A DNA stretch of 64,000 nucleotides from Gemmobacter sp. 24YEA27 (GCF_030052995.1 NZ_JASJPW010000001.1:3400001-3464000); one strand, 5' to 3'. Numbered from the stretch's first letter, positions 48,041 through 58,181 are shown. The notes: generated by a model not told the origin, from the letters alone. Translations and numbers: made by a program.

Positions 48041-50050
48041 TCAGACCGGCTCGAGAAGCCCCCTGCCCTTCAGGAGCGCCTCCACCCCAGGCATGGCGCC
48101 GCGGAACTTCAGATAGAGCTGTTCCGGGTCTTCCGAGCCACCGGCCGAGAGGATGAAGCGCTCAAGCTTTGCCGCCATTTCCGGGTCAAAGGCATTGCCG
48201 GTCTCTTCAAAGGCAGCAAAGGCATCGGCATCCATCACTTCCGACCACATATAGCTGTAATAGCCCGAGGAATACCCATCGCCGGAAAACACATGTGCGA
48301 ATTGCGGCGTGGCATGGCGCATGGGAATCGCATGCGGCAAGCCGATCGCGGCAAGCACCTCGGCCTGTTTCTGCATCGGATCCTGGGGCGCGGGGCCGGA
48401 ATGGAATTCCAGATCGACCAGAGCCGAGGCGAGAAATTCGACCGTGGCAAAGCCCTGATCAAAGGTCGAGGCCCCCAGCAGCCGGTCGCGCAGATCTGCG
48501 GGCATCGCTTCGCCGGTCTGGTAATGACGAGCATATTCCTCCAGCACTTCCGGCACTTCCAGCCAGTGCTCATAAAGCTGGCTCGGCAGTTCGACGAAGT
48601 CGCGCGCCACGCTGGTCCCCGAGATGAAGCCATAGGTCACATCCGACAGCATCTGATGCAGCGCATGGCCGAATTCGTGGAACAGGGTCCGCGCATCGTC
48701 ATAAGACAAGAGGCACGGATCCCCCTTGGCAAAGTTGCAGACATTGACCACGATGGGGCGCTGATCACCGCCCAGCCTGCGCTGCGAGCGGATCGCGGAA
48801 CACCAGGCCCCCGACCGCTTAGAGCCGCGCGCGAAATAATCGCCGAGGAAAACTGCGATATGGCGGCCGTCACGGGTCACCTCCCAGCCGCGCACATCCG
48901 GGTGGTAGAACGGCCCGTCGAGCTCGCGGAATTCCAGACCGAAAAGCCGGGTGGCACAGCCGAACATCGCCGCCAGCATCGCATCAAGCGAAAGATAGGG
49001 CTTGATCACCGCCTCATCGAGATCATGGTCCGCAAGCCGCCGCTTCTCGGAATAATAGCGCCAGTCCCAGGGTTCCAGCGGCCCCTGAATGCCATCGGCA
49101 TGCAGCATCGCCTCCAGCACCTGGCCATCCGCCAGCGCCTTTTTGCGCGCCGGCGCCCAGACCCGCATCAACAGATCCCGGACTGCCCCGGGCGTCTTCG
49201 CCATTTCCGGCTCCAGCTTGAAATGCGCGAAATCCGCATAGCCGAGCAGCTTTGCCCGTTCTTCGCGCAGGGCGAGCGTCTCGGCGGCAATGCCGCGATT
49301 GTCGGTCACCCCGCCATTGGCGCCGCGCTGCCCCCAGGCCTCCCATGCCTTTTGCCGCAAGCCGCGCCGGGGCGAGAATTGCAGAAACGGCACGATCAGC
49401 GAACGGGACAGCGTCACCACCGGACCAAGCCCGCGCTCCGCCCCTGCCGCGCGCGCGGCCTCGATCACAAAGCCCGGCAGGCCTTCCAGATCATCCTCGG
49501 CCAGCTCCATGAACCAGCTGCGCTCATCGGCCAGAAGATTTTGGCTGAAGCTGGTGCCAAGGCTCGCCAGCCGCGACTTCACGGCGGTCAGACGTGCCGC
49601 CGCCGCGCCGCCGAGCCCAGCGCCCGATCTCACGAACATCTGCCGATAAAGCTCCAGCACCCGCAGCTGCTCTGCAGTCAGCCCCAGATCCGCGCGCGCC
49701 TGCCAAAGCGCTTCGATCTTCGCAAACAGCCCCTTGTTGTTGGTTACTTCCGAGGAAAACGCGCTCAGCTTCGGCGCCAGTTCGCGCTGCAAGGCCTCGC
49801 GCGCCTCATTGGACTCCGCACCGGCGAGATTGTAAAACACCCCCGCCACCTGATCGAGTTCACGCTCCGCCAGTTCCAGTGCCTCGATCACCCCGGCAAA
49901 ATCCTGCGCCTCGCCGGCACTGATCGCGCCAATACGTTCCCGCGCCGCCGCCAGTGCCGCATCGAAAGCCGGCGCGAAATCCTCATCCCGGATCCGCGCA
50001 AAAGGCGGCAACCCGAAAGGCGTGTCCCAGTTTTCCAAAAGCACATTCAT
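48041..50050 (-). CDS. M3 family oligopeptidase
   Basis: Zinc metallopeptidase of the oligopeptidase A / peptidyl-dipeptidase type, 669 residues from the ATG at 50050 (MNVLLENW). The active site HEFGHALHQ is near residue 450, followed by the distal Glu region (FISGTSVARDFVELPSQLYEHW). SGYYSYMWSEVMDAD near the C-terminus is family typical. It degrades cytoplasmic peptides, including signal peptides. Monocistronic; it follows the tRNA gene. Confidence 0.95.
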   Translation of the reverse strand: MNVLLENWDTPFGLPPFARIRDEDFAPAFDAALAAARERIGAISAGEAQDFAGVIEALELAERELDQVAGVFYNLAGAESNEAREALQRELAPKLSAFSSEVTNNKGLFAKIEALWQARADLGLTAEQLRVLELYRQMFVRSGAGLGGAAAARLTAVKSRLASLGTSFSQNLLADERSWFMELAEDDLEGLPGFVIEAARAAGAERGLGPVVTLSRSLIVPFLQFSPRRGLRQKAWEAWGQRGANGGVTDNRGIAAETLALREERAKLLGYADFAHFKLEPEMAKTPGAVRDLLMRVWAPARKKALADGQVLEAMLHADGIQGPLEPWDWRYYSEKRRLADHDLDEAVIKPYLSLDAMLAAMFGCATRLFGLEFRELDGPFYHPDVRGWEVTRDGRHIAVFLGDYFARGSKRSGAWCSAIRSQRRLGGDQRPIVVNVCNFAKGDPCLLSYDDARTLFHEFGHALHQMLSDVTYGFISGTSVARDFVELPSQLYEHWLEVPEVLEEYARHYQTGEAMPADLRDRLLGASTFDQGFATVEFLASALVDLEFHSGPAPQDPMQKQAEVLAAIGLPHAIPMRHATPQFAHVFSGDGYSSGYYSYMWSEVMDADAFAAFEETGNAFDPEMAAKLERFILSAGGSEDPEQLYLKFRGAMPGVEALLKGRGLLEPV

Positions 50051-50116
50051 CGCGCAAACCTCAGCCATTTCATCTGTCTCTAAATATCCCGGGGGAGGCG
50101 CCCCGCAAGGGGCGAC

Positions 50117-50158
50117 GGGGGCAGAGCCCCCAAACTGAGCCACGGGGGCAGAGCCCCC
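50117..50158. repeat. Two copies of a GGGGGC-AGA-GCCCCC hairpin
   Basis: The 15-base palindrome occurs at 50117-50131 and 50144-50158, 27 bp apart, right after the stop of the minus-strand ABC permease. Together they may terminate or protect that transcript; the sequence is also typical of dispersed GC-rich repeats in Rhodobacteraceae. Confidence 0.7.
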
Positions 50159-50959
50159 TCACCCACGCCGCACAGCCAGCCGCCGCTCCAGCCATCGAAG
50201 CCCGAGCGACAGGCCCAGCGTCATCACCAGATACAGCATCGCCGCCACATTATAGGTCTCCATATAGCGGAAACTGGCCGAGGAGGCGACCTTGGCCAAC
50301 TGCGCGATATCGGTCACGCCCAGTACCGCTACCAGCGAGCTGTCTTTGACCATCGCTATGAAATCATTGCCCAAAGGCGGCAGGGTCAGCCGGAAGGCCT
50401 GGGGGAAGACCACCAGGCGAAAACGCTGCCAGCGGCTCAGGCCAAGTGCGTCGGCGGCCTCGGTCTGACCCTGATTGACCGCGCCGATGCCGGCGCGGAA
50501 TATCTCGGCCAGAAAAGCGCCATAGGCCAGCACCAGCGCCAGAACCGCGCGCCACAAAAGCGGGAAATCGCGGGTGGTCAGGGGTTCGGCTCCGATCAGG
50601 CCACCAACGCGGTTCACACCAAGGATCAGCAAAGGCGCCAGCGCGAAGGCCACATATAAAAGCAGCACCATCATCGGAATGCCGCGCATCAGTTCGACAT
50701 AGAACCTTGCGATCTGCCTGAGCCAGATCCGCCGCGACAGCGCCATCATCGCAAGCGCAAGGCCCAGAAGACAGGCGCCCCCAAAGGCCGTCAGCGAGAC
50801 CAGAACGGTGATCCGAATGCCTTCGGACAGCATCACCAGCGCGGCGCGGTAATGCTCATCCGAGAGAATTTCCGCGAAAAGCCACAACAGGAGCCCGCCA
50901 AGTGCCAGCAGCCACCAGGGAAAATCCGGCCCGGATTCCTGCGTGCGACGCCCTCTCAC
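50159..50959 (-). CDS. Polar amino acid ABC transporter permease
   Basis: 266 residues, His/Glu/Gln-type (HisM family) permease with about five to six helices. The EAA loop is QTEAADALGLSRWQRFRLVVFPQAFRL (residues split by the helix turn), and YVELMRGIPMMVLLLY starts the family signature. It pairs with the binding protein immediately upstream. No ATPase gene is adjacent, so a shared ATPase elsewhere is needed. Confidence 0.92.
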   Translation of the reverse strand: MRGRRTQESGPDFPWWLLALGGLLLWLFAEILSDEHYRAALVMLSEGIRITVLVSLTAFGGACLLGLALAMMALSRRIWLRQIARFYVELMRGIPMMVLLLYVAFALAPLLILGVNRVGGLIGAEPLTTRDFPLLWRAVLALVLAYGAFLAEIFRAGIGAVNQGQTEAADALGLSRWQRFRLVVFPQAFRLTLPPLGNDFIAMVKDSSLVAVLGVTDIAQLAKVASSASFRYMETYNVAAMLYLVMTLGLSLGLRWLERRLAVRRG

Positions 50960-50979
50960 CGGGCTTGGTCCGGCCGCTC

Positions 50980-51786
50980 TCAGCCGCCATCCCTGGTGTC
51001 AAAGAACCATTTGCGGTTCAGCGCCTCAAGGCTTCCATCCGCCTCCATCGCGCTGATCGCCGCATCGAAGGGCTGAACCAGATCCGAGCCTTTCGGAAAG
51101 ATGAACCCAAACTCCTCTGCCCCCAGCGGCGCGCCGATGATCTTCAGCGCACCGCCCGATGTCTCGACATAGCCATGCGCGGCAGTGCTGTCCGAGAGAA
51201 CCAGATCAACGTCACCGGCCCGCAGCGCCTGAAGACCCGCGCCGAAAGTCTCGAATTTCACGATACGCGGGTTTTTCTCATCACCGTCCAGCACGTCATA
51301 GACCCCCACATAGAAGGGCGTCGTGCCGGGCTGCGCGGCCATGAGAAAATCGCTGTCCGCCGCAAATGACGCCGCATCGGTAAAGCGGCTCTCATCGCCC
51401 CGGACCACCATCAGCATCTGCGACAGCATATAGGGCTGCGAGAAATCAACCGCCTCCAGCCGTTCTTCCTTGATGGTGATACCATTCATCGCGACATCAT
51501 ACTGGCCCGCCGAAATCGCCGGGATCATCGCATCCCAGCTCGTATTCTCGTATTTCACCGTCAGATTAAGCCGTCTGGCGATCTCGGTGACCGCATCATA
51601 TTCCCAGCCGACCGGTTTGCCCTCGGGCCCGATATATTGCAGCGGCGGATAGGTGTTTTCGGTCGCAACCACGATCTCACGGCCGCCAAGATCCGGCAAC
51701 GTCTCGGCCATGGCCATCGGCGCCAGCGCCATCCCGGTCAGAAAAAACGCAGCGGTTGCGATTCTGAAGGTCTGGGAGGGGGTCAT
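50980..51786 (-). CDS. Polar amino acid ABC transporter substrate-binding protein
   Basis: 268 residues: signal peptide (hydrophobic FFLTGMALAPMAMAE), then the SBP_bac_3 core with EIVVATENTYPPLQY, WDAMIPAISAGQYDVAMNGI and ERLEAVDFSQPYM, and a C-terminal GSLEALNRKWF. It binds a polar amino acid in the periplasm. It is 20 bp upstream of the permease on the same strand. Confidence 0.94.
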   Translation of the reverse strand: MTPSQTFRIATAAFFLTGMALAPMAMAETLPDLGGREIVVATENTYPPLQYIGPEGKPVGWEYDAVTEIARRLNLTVKYENTSWDAMIPAISAGQYDVAMNGITIKEERLEAVDFSQPYMLSQMLMVVRGDESRFTDAASFAADSDFLMAAQPGTTPFYVGVYDVLDGDEKNPRIVKFETFGAGLQALRAGDVDLVLSDSTAAHGYVETSGGALKIIGAPLGAEEFGFIFPKGSDLVQPFDAAISAMEADGSLEALNRKWFFDTRDGG

Positions 51787-51965
51787 TGCTCATCTCCTGC
51801 GGCTGGTACGCGGGACTATGACGACGGGGCTGCGTGCTGACAAGCCCGGGCCGGCGGCGAAAAATGGCGCAAAGGCGTGTAAAGACCGCGCAAATGGCAC
51901 GCAGATCCGATCAGGATCCGGCATGGTGGACCTGGCACCAGGTTACCTGGCTGTGGGGGAATGCG

Positions 51966-52559
51966 ATGACCGAGATCCGGCCCGAAGATGACCTGCCCGC
52001 CTGGCGGCGGTATAAGCGCGCAGAGCGGCTTGCGGCCCGCGACCTGATGTCTGCGGCCCGGCGTCAGGAAGTGGCAGCGGCGCTGGCGCTGCATCTCGAC
52101 CGGCTGCTTGTGGAACGTGGCCTGCTCAGGCCTGGGCTGATCCTCTCGGGCTATTGGCCGATCAGGGCCGAGCCGGATCTGCGGCCCTGGATGCTGGCGC
52201 TTGAGGCCCATGGGCTGCACCTCGCGCTGCCGGTGGTCGAGACCCGCGCCGCGCCGCTGGTCTTCCGGCGCTGGACGAAAGGCGCCGCGATGGAACGCGG
52301 GCACTGGAACATCCTCGTCCCCGCTGCGCCCGGACATGTCCGGCCCGATATCAGCCTCGCGCCGCTGGTCGGCTGGGACCGGAAGGGTTACCGGCTCGGC
52401 TATGGCGGTGGCTATTTCGACCGCACGCTCGCGGCGCTGGACCCGCGCCCTTTCACGATCGGGGTGGGGTTTCACAGCGCGGAACTGACGAGCATCCACC
52501 CGCAGCCGCATGATATCGGCCTTGATGCCATCGTCACCGAAGAGGGGCTTCAGGTCTGA
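51966..52559 (+). CDS. 5-formyltetrahydrofolate cyclo-ligase
   Basis: ATP-dependent conversion of 5-formyl-THF to 5,10-methenyl-THF. About 197 residues from the ATG at 51966 (GGGGGA upstream); in-frame starts upstream exist at 51894 and 51834 and are less likely. The substrate and ATP regions are visible: ILSGYWPIRAEPDL and the C-terminal GWDRKGYRLGYGGGYFDRTL, the family fingerprint. Confidence 0.92.
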   Translation: MTEIRPEDDLPAWRRYKRAERLAARDLMSAARRQEVAAALALHLDRLLVERGLLRPGLILSGYWPIRAEPDLRPWMLALEAHGLHLALPVVETRAAPLVFRRWTKGAAMERGHWNILVPAAPGHVRPDISLAPLVGWDRKGYRLGYGGGYFDRTLAALDPRPFTIGVGFHSAELTSIHPQPHDIGLDAIVTEEGLQV

Positions 52560-52565
52560 GCCGTC

Positions 52566-53597
52566 TCAGCCGCCGCAGCAGGCACAGCCCTTGCGCTTTT
52601 TCACCCGGATCATCCGGGTTTCGGCATAAAGCGCATCATGGATCATCAGCCGCCCCTTCAGCCCCTCACCCGCGCCGGTGATATGTTTCACCGCCTCCAG
52701 CGCCATCATCGCGCCGATCACGCCCGGCAGCGGCGCCACCACCCCGGCCTCGGCGCAGGAGGCCACCATCCCGGGCGCCGGCCGTTCGGGAAAGACGCAT
52801 TCAAAACACGGGCCGCCCTGGGCCGGATCCCAGAGCGAGAGCTGCCCCTCCCATTGCGTCATCGCGCCGGTGATCAGCGGTTTCCCGAGCCGCGCGCAGG
52901 TCTGGTTCACAAGGTAGCGCGTGTCGAAATTGTCGGTGCCGTCCAGCACCAGGTCATAATCGGCGATCAACGCCCCGGCCACGGCGGCATCAAGCCGGCG
53001 GTGATAGGGCCGCACCTCGATAAACGGATTCAGCGCCTTCATAGCAGTCTCGGCGGAAAACACCTTGGGCATCCCGATCCGTGCGTCAGCATGGATGATC
53101 TGGCGTTGCAGATTGCTGAGCTCGACCAGGTCATCGTCGATCACTGCGATCTCGCCCACCCCGGCCCCGGCGAGGTACAAAAGCACCGGCGCACCAAGCC
53201 CGCCTGCCCCCACCACCAGAACTTTCGCGGATTTCAGGCGCTGCTGCCCCTGACCGCCGATCTCCCGCAGAAAGATATGGCGCGCATAGCGGCTGACCTC
53301 GGCGGGCGTGAACGGCCCTTCTTCCCGAGGCGGCTCCTGCGGGGCGGTCTTGCCCGCCTCATCGCGCAAATACCGCAGGAGGTGGCGGTAGCACTGCACC
53401 AGCACCACCACCGATCCCAGCACGAGGAAATAGCGGCTGTCCCAGCCAAGCTGGAGATTGACGCGCTCGACCCCATACCAGCCGATCCCGGCCTGGAGCG
53501 CGGCCCAGAACAGCGCAATCCCAATGGTCGCGCCCCGCCCGAGCCCGGTGCCGAGCAGAATGGCCAGAAGGAAGAACACCGTCGGATTGTCGAACAT
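52566..53597 (-). CDS. MoeB/ThiF/HesA-like adenylyltransferase with N-terminal membrane helices
   Basis: 343 residues. Residues 1-75 contain two to three hydrophobic segments (VFFLLAILLGTGLGRGA, IGIALFWAALQAGIGWY, YFLVLGSVVVLVQCY), which is unusual. The E1-like domain follows: YARHIFLREIGGQGQQRL, the nucleotide loop VVGAGGLGAP, DDLVELSNLQRQ, DNFDTRYLVN, and a C-terminal zinc set (CFECVFP, CACC). It would adenylate the C-terminus of MoaD- or ThiS-like sulfur carriers. Convergent with the cyclo-ligase gene. Confidence 0.88.
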   Translation of the reverse strand: MFDNPTVFFLLAILLGTGLGRGATIGIALFWAALQAGIGWYGVERVNLQLGWDSRYFLVLGSVVVLVQCYRHLLRYLRDEAGKTAPQEPPREEGPFTPAEVSRYARHIFLREIGGQGQQRLKSAKVLVVGAGGLGAPVLLYLAGAGVGEIAVIDDDLVELSNLQRQIIHADARIGMPKVFSAETAMKALNPFIEVRPYHRRLDAAVAGALIADYDLVLDGTDNFDTRYLVNQTCARLGKPLITGAMTQWEGQLSLWDPAQGGPCFECVFPERPAPGMVASCAEAGVVAPLPGVIGAMMALEAVKHITGAGEGLKGRLMIHDALYAETRMIRVKKRKGCACCGG

Positions 53598-53655
53598 CTT
53601 CTGCCTCCAGGGCCTGAACTGCGCCTAAGCCTCAGGGGTTTAAGCCTCGGATGCC

Positions 53656-54111
53656 TCAGCCGCCGGTAGAGCCGAACCCGCCCGCGCCGCGCGCGGTCTC
53701 GTTTGAAAACGCCTCGACCACCCGGAAATCAGGGCGCAAAACGGGCACGAAGATCATCTGCGCGATCCGCTCGCCGGGGTTGATCTCAATCGGATCCGAA
53801 CCCGCCGGATTGCGGTTCCAGACCGAGACCATGATCTCGCCGGTGTAGTCGGGGTCGATCAGCCCGGTGCCATTGCCCATGACAAGGCCCTTCTTATGCC
53901 CCAGCCCCGAACGCGGCAGCACCAGAGCCGCCAGCGACATATCACCGAAGTTCAGCGCGATCCCCGATTTCACCAGCACCGCGGGCGCCTGGGGCGCGAT
54001 CAGGACCGGCGCGTCGATACAGGCCACCAGATCGATCGCAGCGGCACCTGCACTCTGATAGCGGGGCAGTCCCCAGTCATTCAGGCGGGGATCGAGAATC
54101 CTGACTTCCAC
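53656..54111 (-). CDS. dut: dUTP diphosphatase
   Basis: Hydrolyses dUTP to dUMP, keeping uracil out of DNA. 151 residues from GTG 54111 (AAAGGAG site); the longer open frame upstream is not needed. Five motifs: YQSAGAAAIDL, PRSGLGHKKG, GNGTGLIDPDYTGEI, RIAQMIFVP and the C-terminal GAGGFGSTG. It is a typical trimeric enzyme. Confidence 0.96.
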   Translation of the reverse strand: MEVRILDPRLNDWGLPRYQSAGAAAIDLVACIDAPVLIAPQAPAVLVKSGIALNFGDMSLAALVLPRSGLGHKKGLVMGNGTGLIDPDYTGEIMVSVWNRNPAGSDPIEINPGERIAQMIFVPVLRPDFRVVEAFSNETARGAGGFGSTGG

Positions 54112-54240
54112 TTCCGGGCTCCTTTGCGGGGGACGCCCCCTCATAGCAATCGCTCCCTGGGCATACAACATCGGGAAAGCGGGCTTGCCTGTGCTTCGGG
54201 CGCGGGTCAGGGTGCGGGCGAAGCCACCCCGACCGGATGC

Positions 54241-55113
54241 ATGATGGCACTGGAACCGCTCAGAAAACTGATTGCCGGCAATATTCTGAAGATGACCGGC
54301 AGCGGTCAGATCCGGTTTGACGCGCCTTTGGGGGATCCCGGGCTCTTCGGGCCGGACGCGGTCTGCTGGCGGGTCCATGCCGATTTCGTGCCGATGGTGG
54401 TGGGAGGCGTCTCGGCGCTGATGCTGCAAATGCTGCACCCGCTGGCGATTGCCGGTGTCTGGGACCATTCGAATTTCCGCGCTGATGTTCTGGGGCGGCT
54501 GGCGCGCACCTCCCAGTTCATCGCCGGCACCACCTATGCCGCGCGCGACGAGGCCGAGGCGCTGATCGCGCGCGTCCGCCGCATCCATGACCGGGTTGCG
54601 GGCCAGGATGCCACGGGACGCCCCTATCGCGCCTCGGACCCGGATCTGCTGACCTGGGTGCATGTGGCGGAAGTGTCAGGCTTTCTCGCCGCCCATCTGC
54701 GCTTTACCGAACCGGATATGCCAGTGGCCGATCAGGATCGCTATTTCGCGGAAATGGCGCTGGTGGCGCGGATGCTGGGCGCGCGCGATGTGCCGGTGAC
54801 CGCGGCCTCGGTGCAGGATTATCTGACCGGCATGGTGCCTCAGCTGCGCTTTGACGACCGCGTGGCCGAGGTGTTACGGGTGATCTCGACCGCGCCGGTC
54901 AAACCTGCCGTGCTGGGGCTGTTTCGCAAAATGGTGACGCGGTCGGGGTTCGAAATCCTGCCCGCATCTGTTCAGGCGCTTTACCCGGAGGGCGCACGGC
55001 CGCGCTTTCCGGCGGCGCCGCAGCTCATTGGCATGGCGGCCCCGCTGGGCCGCTGGGCGATGCAGGGCGGCGTCGCGCGCCGCTCGCGCATCAGGGTGTC
55101 GGCAGCGGGCTGA
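54241..55113 (+). CDS. DUF2236 (MpaB/Lcp-like) oxygenase family protein
   Basis: 290 residues. VVGGVSALMLQMLHPLAIAGVWDHSNF carries the conserved His region and WVHVAEVSGFLAAHLRF the second, typical of DUF2236, a heme-binding family that includes rubber oxygenase Lcp and mycophenolic-acid oxygenase MpaB. The substrate is unknown. Start ATG 54241 (or 54244). Confidence 0.85.
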   Translation: MMALEPLRKLIAGNILKMTGSGQIRFDAPLGDPGLFGPDAVCWRVHADFVPMVVGGVSALMLQMLHPLAIAGVWDHSNFRADVLGRLARTSQFIAGTTYAARDEAEALIARVRRIHDRVAGQDATGRPYRASDPDLLTWVHVAEVSGFLAAHLRFTEPDMPVADQDRYFAEMALVARMLGARDVPVTAASVQDYLTGMVPQLRFDDRVAEVLRVISTAPVKPAVLGLFRKMVTRSGFEILPASVQALYPEGARPRFPAAPQLIGMAAPLGRWAMQGGVARRSRIRVSAAG

Positions 55114-55131
55114 GCCCGCCGCCATGATCCA

Positions 55132-56229
55132 TCAGGCGTTGAACAGGAAGTGGAGCACGTCGCCGTCCTTCACCTCATAGGTCTTGCCCTCGACGCGGAA
55201 CTTGCCCGCCTCTTTCGCACCCGCCTCGCCCTTGCCGGCGATATAGTCATCGTAGCCGACGGTTTCTGCGCGGATGAAGCCCTTCTCGAAATCGCCATGG
55301 ATCACACCGGCGGCCTGGGGCGCCAGCATGCCTTTGGTGATCGTCCAGGCGCGGGCCTCTTTCGGGCCGACGGTGAAATAGGTCTGCAGGCCCAGAAGCG
55401 CATAGCCCGCGCGGATCAGCCGGTCGAGGCCCGCCTCTTCCAGTCCCATTTCCTCAAGGAAGACCTGCGCATCCTCTTCGGGAAGCTGCGCCAGCTCCTC
55501 TTCGATCCGGGCCGAGATCACCACCGTACCGGCACCCTGAGCCTTCGCCATCTCTGCCACACGGGCCGACTGGCTGTTGCCGGCGCCTGCCGAGGCCTCT
55601 TCGACATTGCAGACGTAAAGCACGGGCTTCGCGGTCAGAAGCTGCAGGAGCTTCCACTGTTTCTGGTCATCCTCATGCACTTTGACCGTGCGCGCGGGCT
55701 GCCCCGCCTCAAGCGCGGTCTGAGCCTGGGCCAGCAGCCGGTCCTGGTCCGCCGCATCCTTGTCGCCCGATTTGATCTTGCGCGCGAGGTTGGCGCGGCG
55801 GCGTTCCAGGCTTTCAAGATCTGCGAGCATCAGCTCGGTCTCGATGGTCTCGGCATCGGCGACCGGGTCAATACGGCCTTCGACATGGGTGATGTCGCCA
55901 TCTTCAAAGCACCGGAGCACATGGGCAATCGCATCGCATTCGCGGATATTGGCGAGGAACTGGTTCCCGAGCCCTTCGCCTTTCGACGCGCCCCGCACGA
56001 GGCCCGCAATATCGACAAAGGTCATCCGCGCCGGGATGATCTGTTTCGAGCCGGCAATCGCCGCCAGTCTGTCGATCCGCGCATCCGGCACCGCGACCTC
56101 GCCGACATTCGGCTCGATGGTGCAGAAGGGGAAATTCGCGGCCTGGGCCGCAGCGGTTCTGGTCAGCGCGTTGAAGAGGGTCGACTTCCCCACATTCGGC
56201 AGGCCGACAATACCCATCTTAAAGCCCAT
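55132..56229 (-). CDS. ychF: Redox-regulated ATPase YchF
   Basis: 365 residues. OBG-family P-loop GLPNVGKSTLFN at the start, switch II DIAGLVRGASKGEGLGNQFL, a coiled-coil insert (LESLERRRANLARKIKSGD) and the C-terminal TGS-like domain (TYEVKDGDVLHFLFN). The family uses ATP rather than GTP and acts on ribosomes and stress responses. Full length. Confidence 0.96.
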   Translation of the reverse strand: MGFKMGIVGLPNVGKSTLFNALTRTAAAQAANFPFCTIEPNVGEVAVPDARIDRLAAIAGSKQIIPARMTFVDIAGLVRGASKGEGLGNQFLANIRECDAIAHVLRCFEDGDITHVEGRIDPVADAETIETELMLADLESLERRRANLARKIKSGDKDAADQDRLLAQAQTALEAGQPARTVKVHEDDQKQWKLLQLLTAKPVLYVCNVEEASAGAGNSQSARVAEMAKAQGAGTVVISARIEEELAQLPEEDAQVFLEEMGLEEAGLDRLIRAGYALLGLQTYFTVGPKEARAWTITKGMLAPQAAGVIHGDFEKGFIRAETVGYDDYIAGKGEAGAKEAGKFRVEGKTYEVKDGDVLHFLFNA

Positions 56230-56442
56230 TTCCGGCCCTCCATAGCTGATGGGGCCAGTTAGACGAGAGCGGGCGCGGGATCAAGGAAGATGCGGGTGAA
56301 ATCGCCGCGAGAGCCGCCCGCCCGGGGATTCGAGCGCGCAGGACACCTGAAAACCTGCGGTGAAGCATTGCCTTTCTGCCGGGCTTTCGGCAAATCATGG
56401 CCAAAAGCCCGGGCTTCGGGCCCGGTTTCGGGAGAGCTGCAG

Positions 56443-57234
56443 ATGACCAGGATCGACGACACATTCGCCAGGCTGCGCGCTGAGGGCAAAAAGGCCTTCG
56501 TCTCCTATATCATGGCAGGCGATCCCGATGAGGCGACCTCGCTTGCGCTCTTGCGCGGCCTGCCGGGCGCCGGGGTCGACATCATCGAACTTGGCATGCC
56601 CTTTACCGATCCGATGGCCGACGGGCCGACCATCCAGGCCGCCGGCCAGCGCGCGCTGGAAGCCGGGATGACCCTGACGAAGGTGCTGGAAATGGTGCGT
56701 GCCTTCCGCGAGGGCGACCAGACCACGCCCGTCGTGATGATGGGCTATTACAACCCGATCTATTCGCATGGTGTCGACCGCTTTGTCGCCGAGGCGAAAG
56801 CGGCCGGGATCGACGGGCTGATCGTGGTCGATCTGCCGCCGGAAGAGGATGAGGAGCTCTGCCTGCCAGCCCAGGCGGCCGGGATCAATTTCATCCGCCT
56901 CGCCACGCCGACGACCGATGCAAAGCGGCTGCCGAAAGTGCTGCAAAACACCTCGGGCTTTGTTTACTATGTGTCGATCACCGGGATCACCGGCTCGGCC
57001 GTGCCACAGGCCAGCGATATCGCGCCCGACATTGCGCGCATCAAGGCGTCGACCGATCTGCCGGTGGTGGTGGGCTTTGGCATCAACACACCCGAAATGG
57101 CGAAATCCATGGCGGCGATCGCCGATGGCAGCGTTGTCGGCTCGGCGATTGTGAAAAGCGTGGGCGAGAAACGCCCGGTGGCCGAGGTCCTGGCCCAGGT
57201 CGCGGCGCTGGCCGCAGGCGCTCATTCCGCCTGA
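56443..57234 (+). CDS. trpA: Tryptophan synthase alpha chain
   Basis: 263 residues from the ATG at 56443 (GGAGAG site). It cleaves indole-3-glycerol phosphate. The catalytic Glu lies in [20 protein letters not shown] and the catalytic Asp in [22 protein letters not shown] and the phosphate loop VGFGIN complete the TIM barrel. trpB is not in this window next to it, so the genes are either split or trpB lies elsewhere. Confidence 0.96.
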   Translation: MTRIDDTFARLRAEGKKAFVSYIMAGDPDEATSLALLRGLPGAGVDIIELGMPFTDPMADGPTIQAAGQRALEAGMTLTKVLEMVRAFREGDQTTPVVMMGYYNPIYSHGVDRFVAEAKAAGIDGLIVVDLPPEEDEELCLPAQAAGINFIRLATPTTDAKRLPKVLQNTSGFVYYVSITGITGSAVPQASDIAPDIARIKASTDLPVVVGFGINTPEMAKSMAAIADGSVVGSAIVKSVGEKRPVAEVLAQVAALAAGAHSA

Positions 57235-57248
57235 CGGCGGTCAGGGGC

Positions 57249-58181
57249 TCAGCCCTGTGGCGTCATCGCCTTGCGCTGGCGGGCGCGCTCCAGTCCGAGG
57301 CGACGCTCGCGCCAGATGATCATGATCCCGGCCACGATGATCAGCACCGCCCCGGTCAGCATGGTCGAGGTCGGCATTTCCTGGAATACGAACCAGCCGA
57401 TCGCCAGCGCGAAGATCATCGAGGCATAGTCAAACGGTGCCACCAGCGAGGCATCGGCCTCGCGATAGGCCGAGGTCAGAAGGATCTGCCCTACCCCTCC
57501 CATCAGGCCGGCGGCGATCAGGGTGATCGCCTCGCGCGGGGTCGGCCAGACCCAGCCGAAGGGGATGGTGAACAGCGACAGACATGTTGCGGTGACCGAG
57601 AACCAGAAGACGATGGTCGCGGTTTTCTCGGTCGCGACCAGCTTGCGGATGAAAACCTGGGCCAGGGCGGCAAAGACCGCACCGGTCTGCACGATGACCG
57701 CGCCGAAAGCCTCGGCATGGCTGCCCTTACCGGGCACGCCGCCTTGCAGGATGGTCAGACGCGGCCAGATGACGATCAGGACACCCACAAGCCCCATCAG
57801 CACCATCGAGATCCGGAACAGCCGCACATTCTCGCCCAGAAACATCGCGGCAAAGACCACGGTCAGCAGGGGTGCCGCATAGCCGATGGCGGTCACTTCG
57901 GGAAATGGCAGATAGGCAAGACCGGCAAAGCCCAGCCCCATCGCCATCGTGCCGGCAAAGCCGCGCCAGACATGGCCCATAGGATTGGCGGTGTAGAATC
58001 CGGTCCGCAATTCGCCCCGCATCGCCAGCCAGGCCACGATCACCGGGATCGCAAAGAAGGACCGGAAGAAGACCGCCTCGCCGCCCGGCACCCTGTCGGA
58101 GGTGGTTTTGACCAGCGCCGACATCAGGATGAAGATCAGAACCGATCCCAGTTTAAGGGCAATACCGCGCAAGGGGCGCAT
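57249..58181 (-). CDS. EamA/DMT family transporter
   Basis: 310 residues with ten hydrophobic segments in two EamA repeats ([20 protein letters not shown] opening the first, [19 protein letters not shown] within the second). Inner-membrane exporter or permease for an unknown small metabolite. The tail [16 protein letters not shown] is basic and cytoplasmic. Convergent with trpA. Confidence 0.9.
   Translation of the reverse strand: MRPLRGIALKLGSVLIFILMSALVKTTSDRVPGGEAVFFRSFFAIPVIVAWLAMRGELRTGFYTANPMGHVWRGFAGTMAMGLGFAGLAYLPFPEVTAIGYAAPLLTVVFAAMFLGENVRLFRISMVLMGLVGVLIVIWPRLTILQGGVPGKGSHAEAFGAVIVQTGAVFAALAQVFIRKLVATEKTATIVFWFSVTATCLSLFTIPFGWVWPTPREAITLIAAGLMGGVGQILLTSAYREADASLVAPFDYASMIFALAIGWFVFQEMPTSTMLTGAVLIIVAGIMIIWRERRLGLERARQRKAMTPQG

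Noticed and set aside
53656..54663. 335-codon version of the dut frame
   Set aside because: The extra N-terminal part is antisense to the DUF2236 gene; GTG 54111 with AAAGGAG gives a normal dUTPase.
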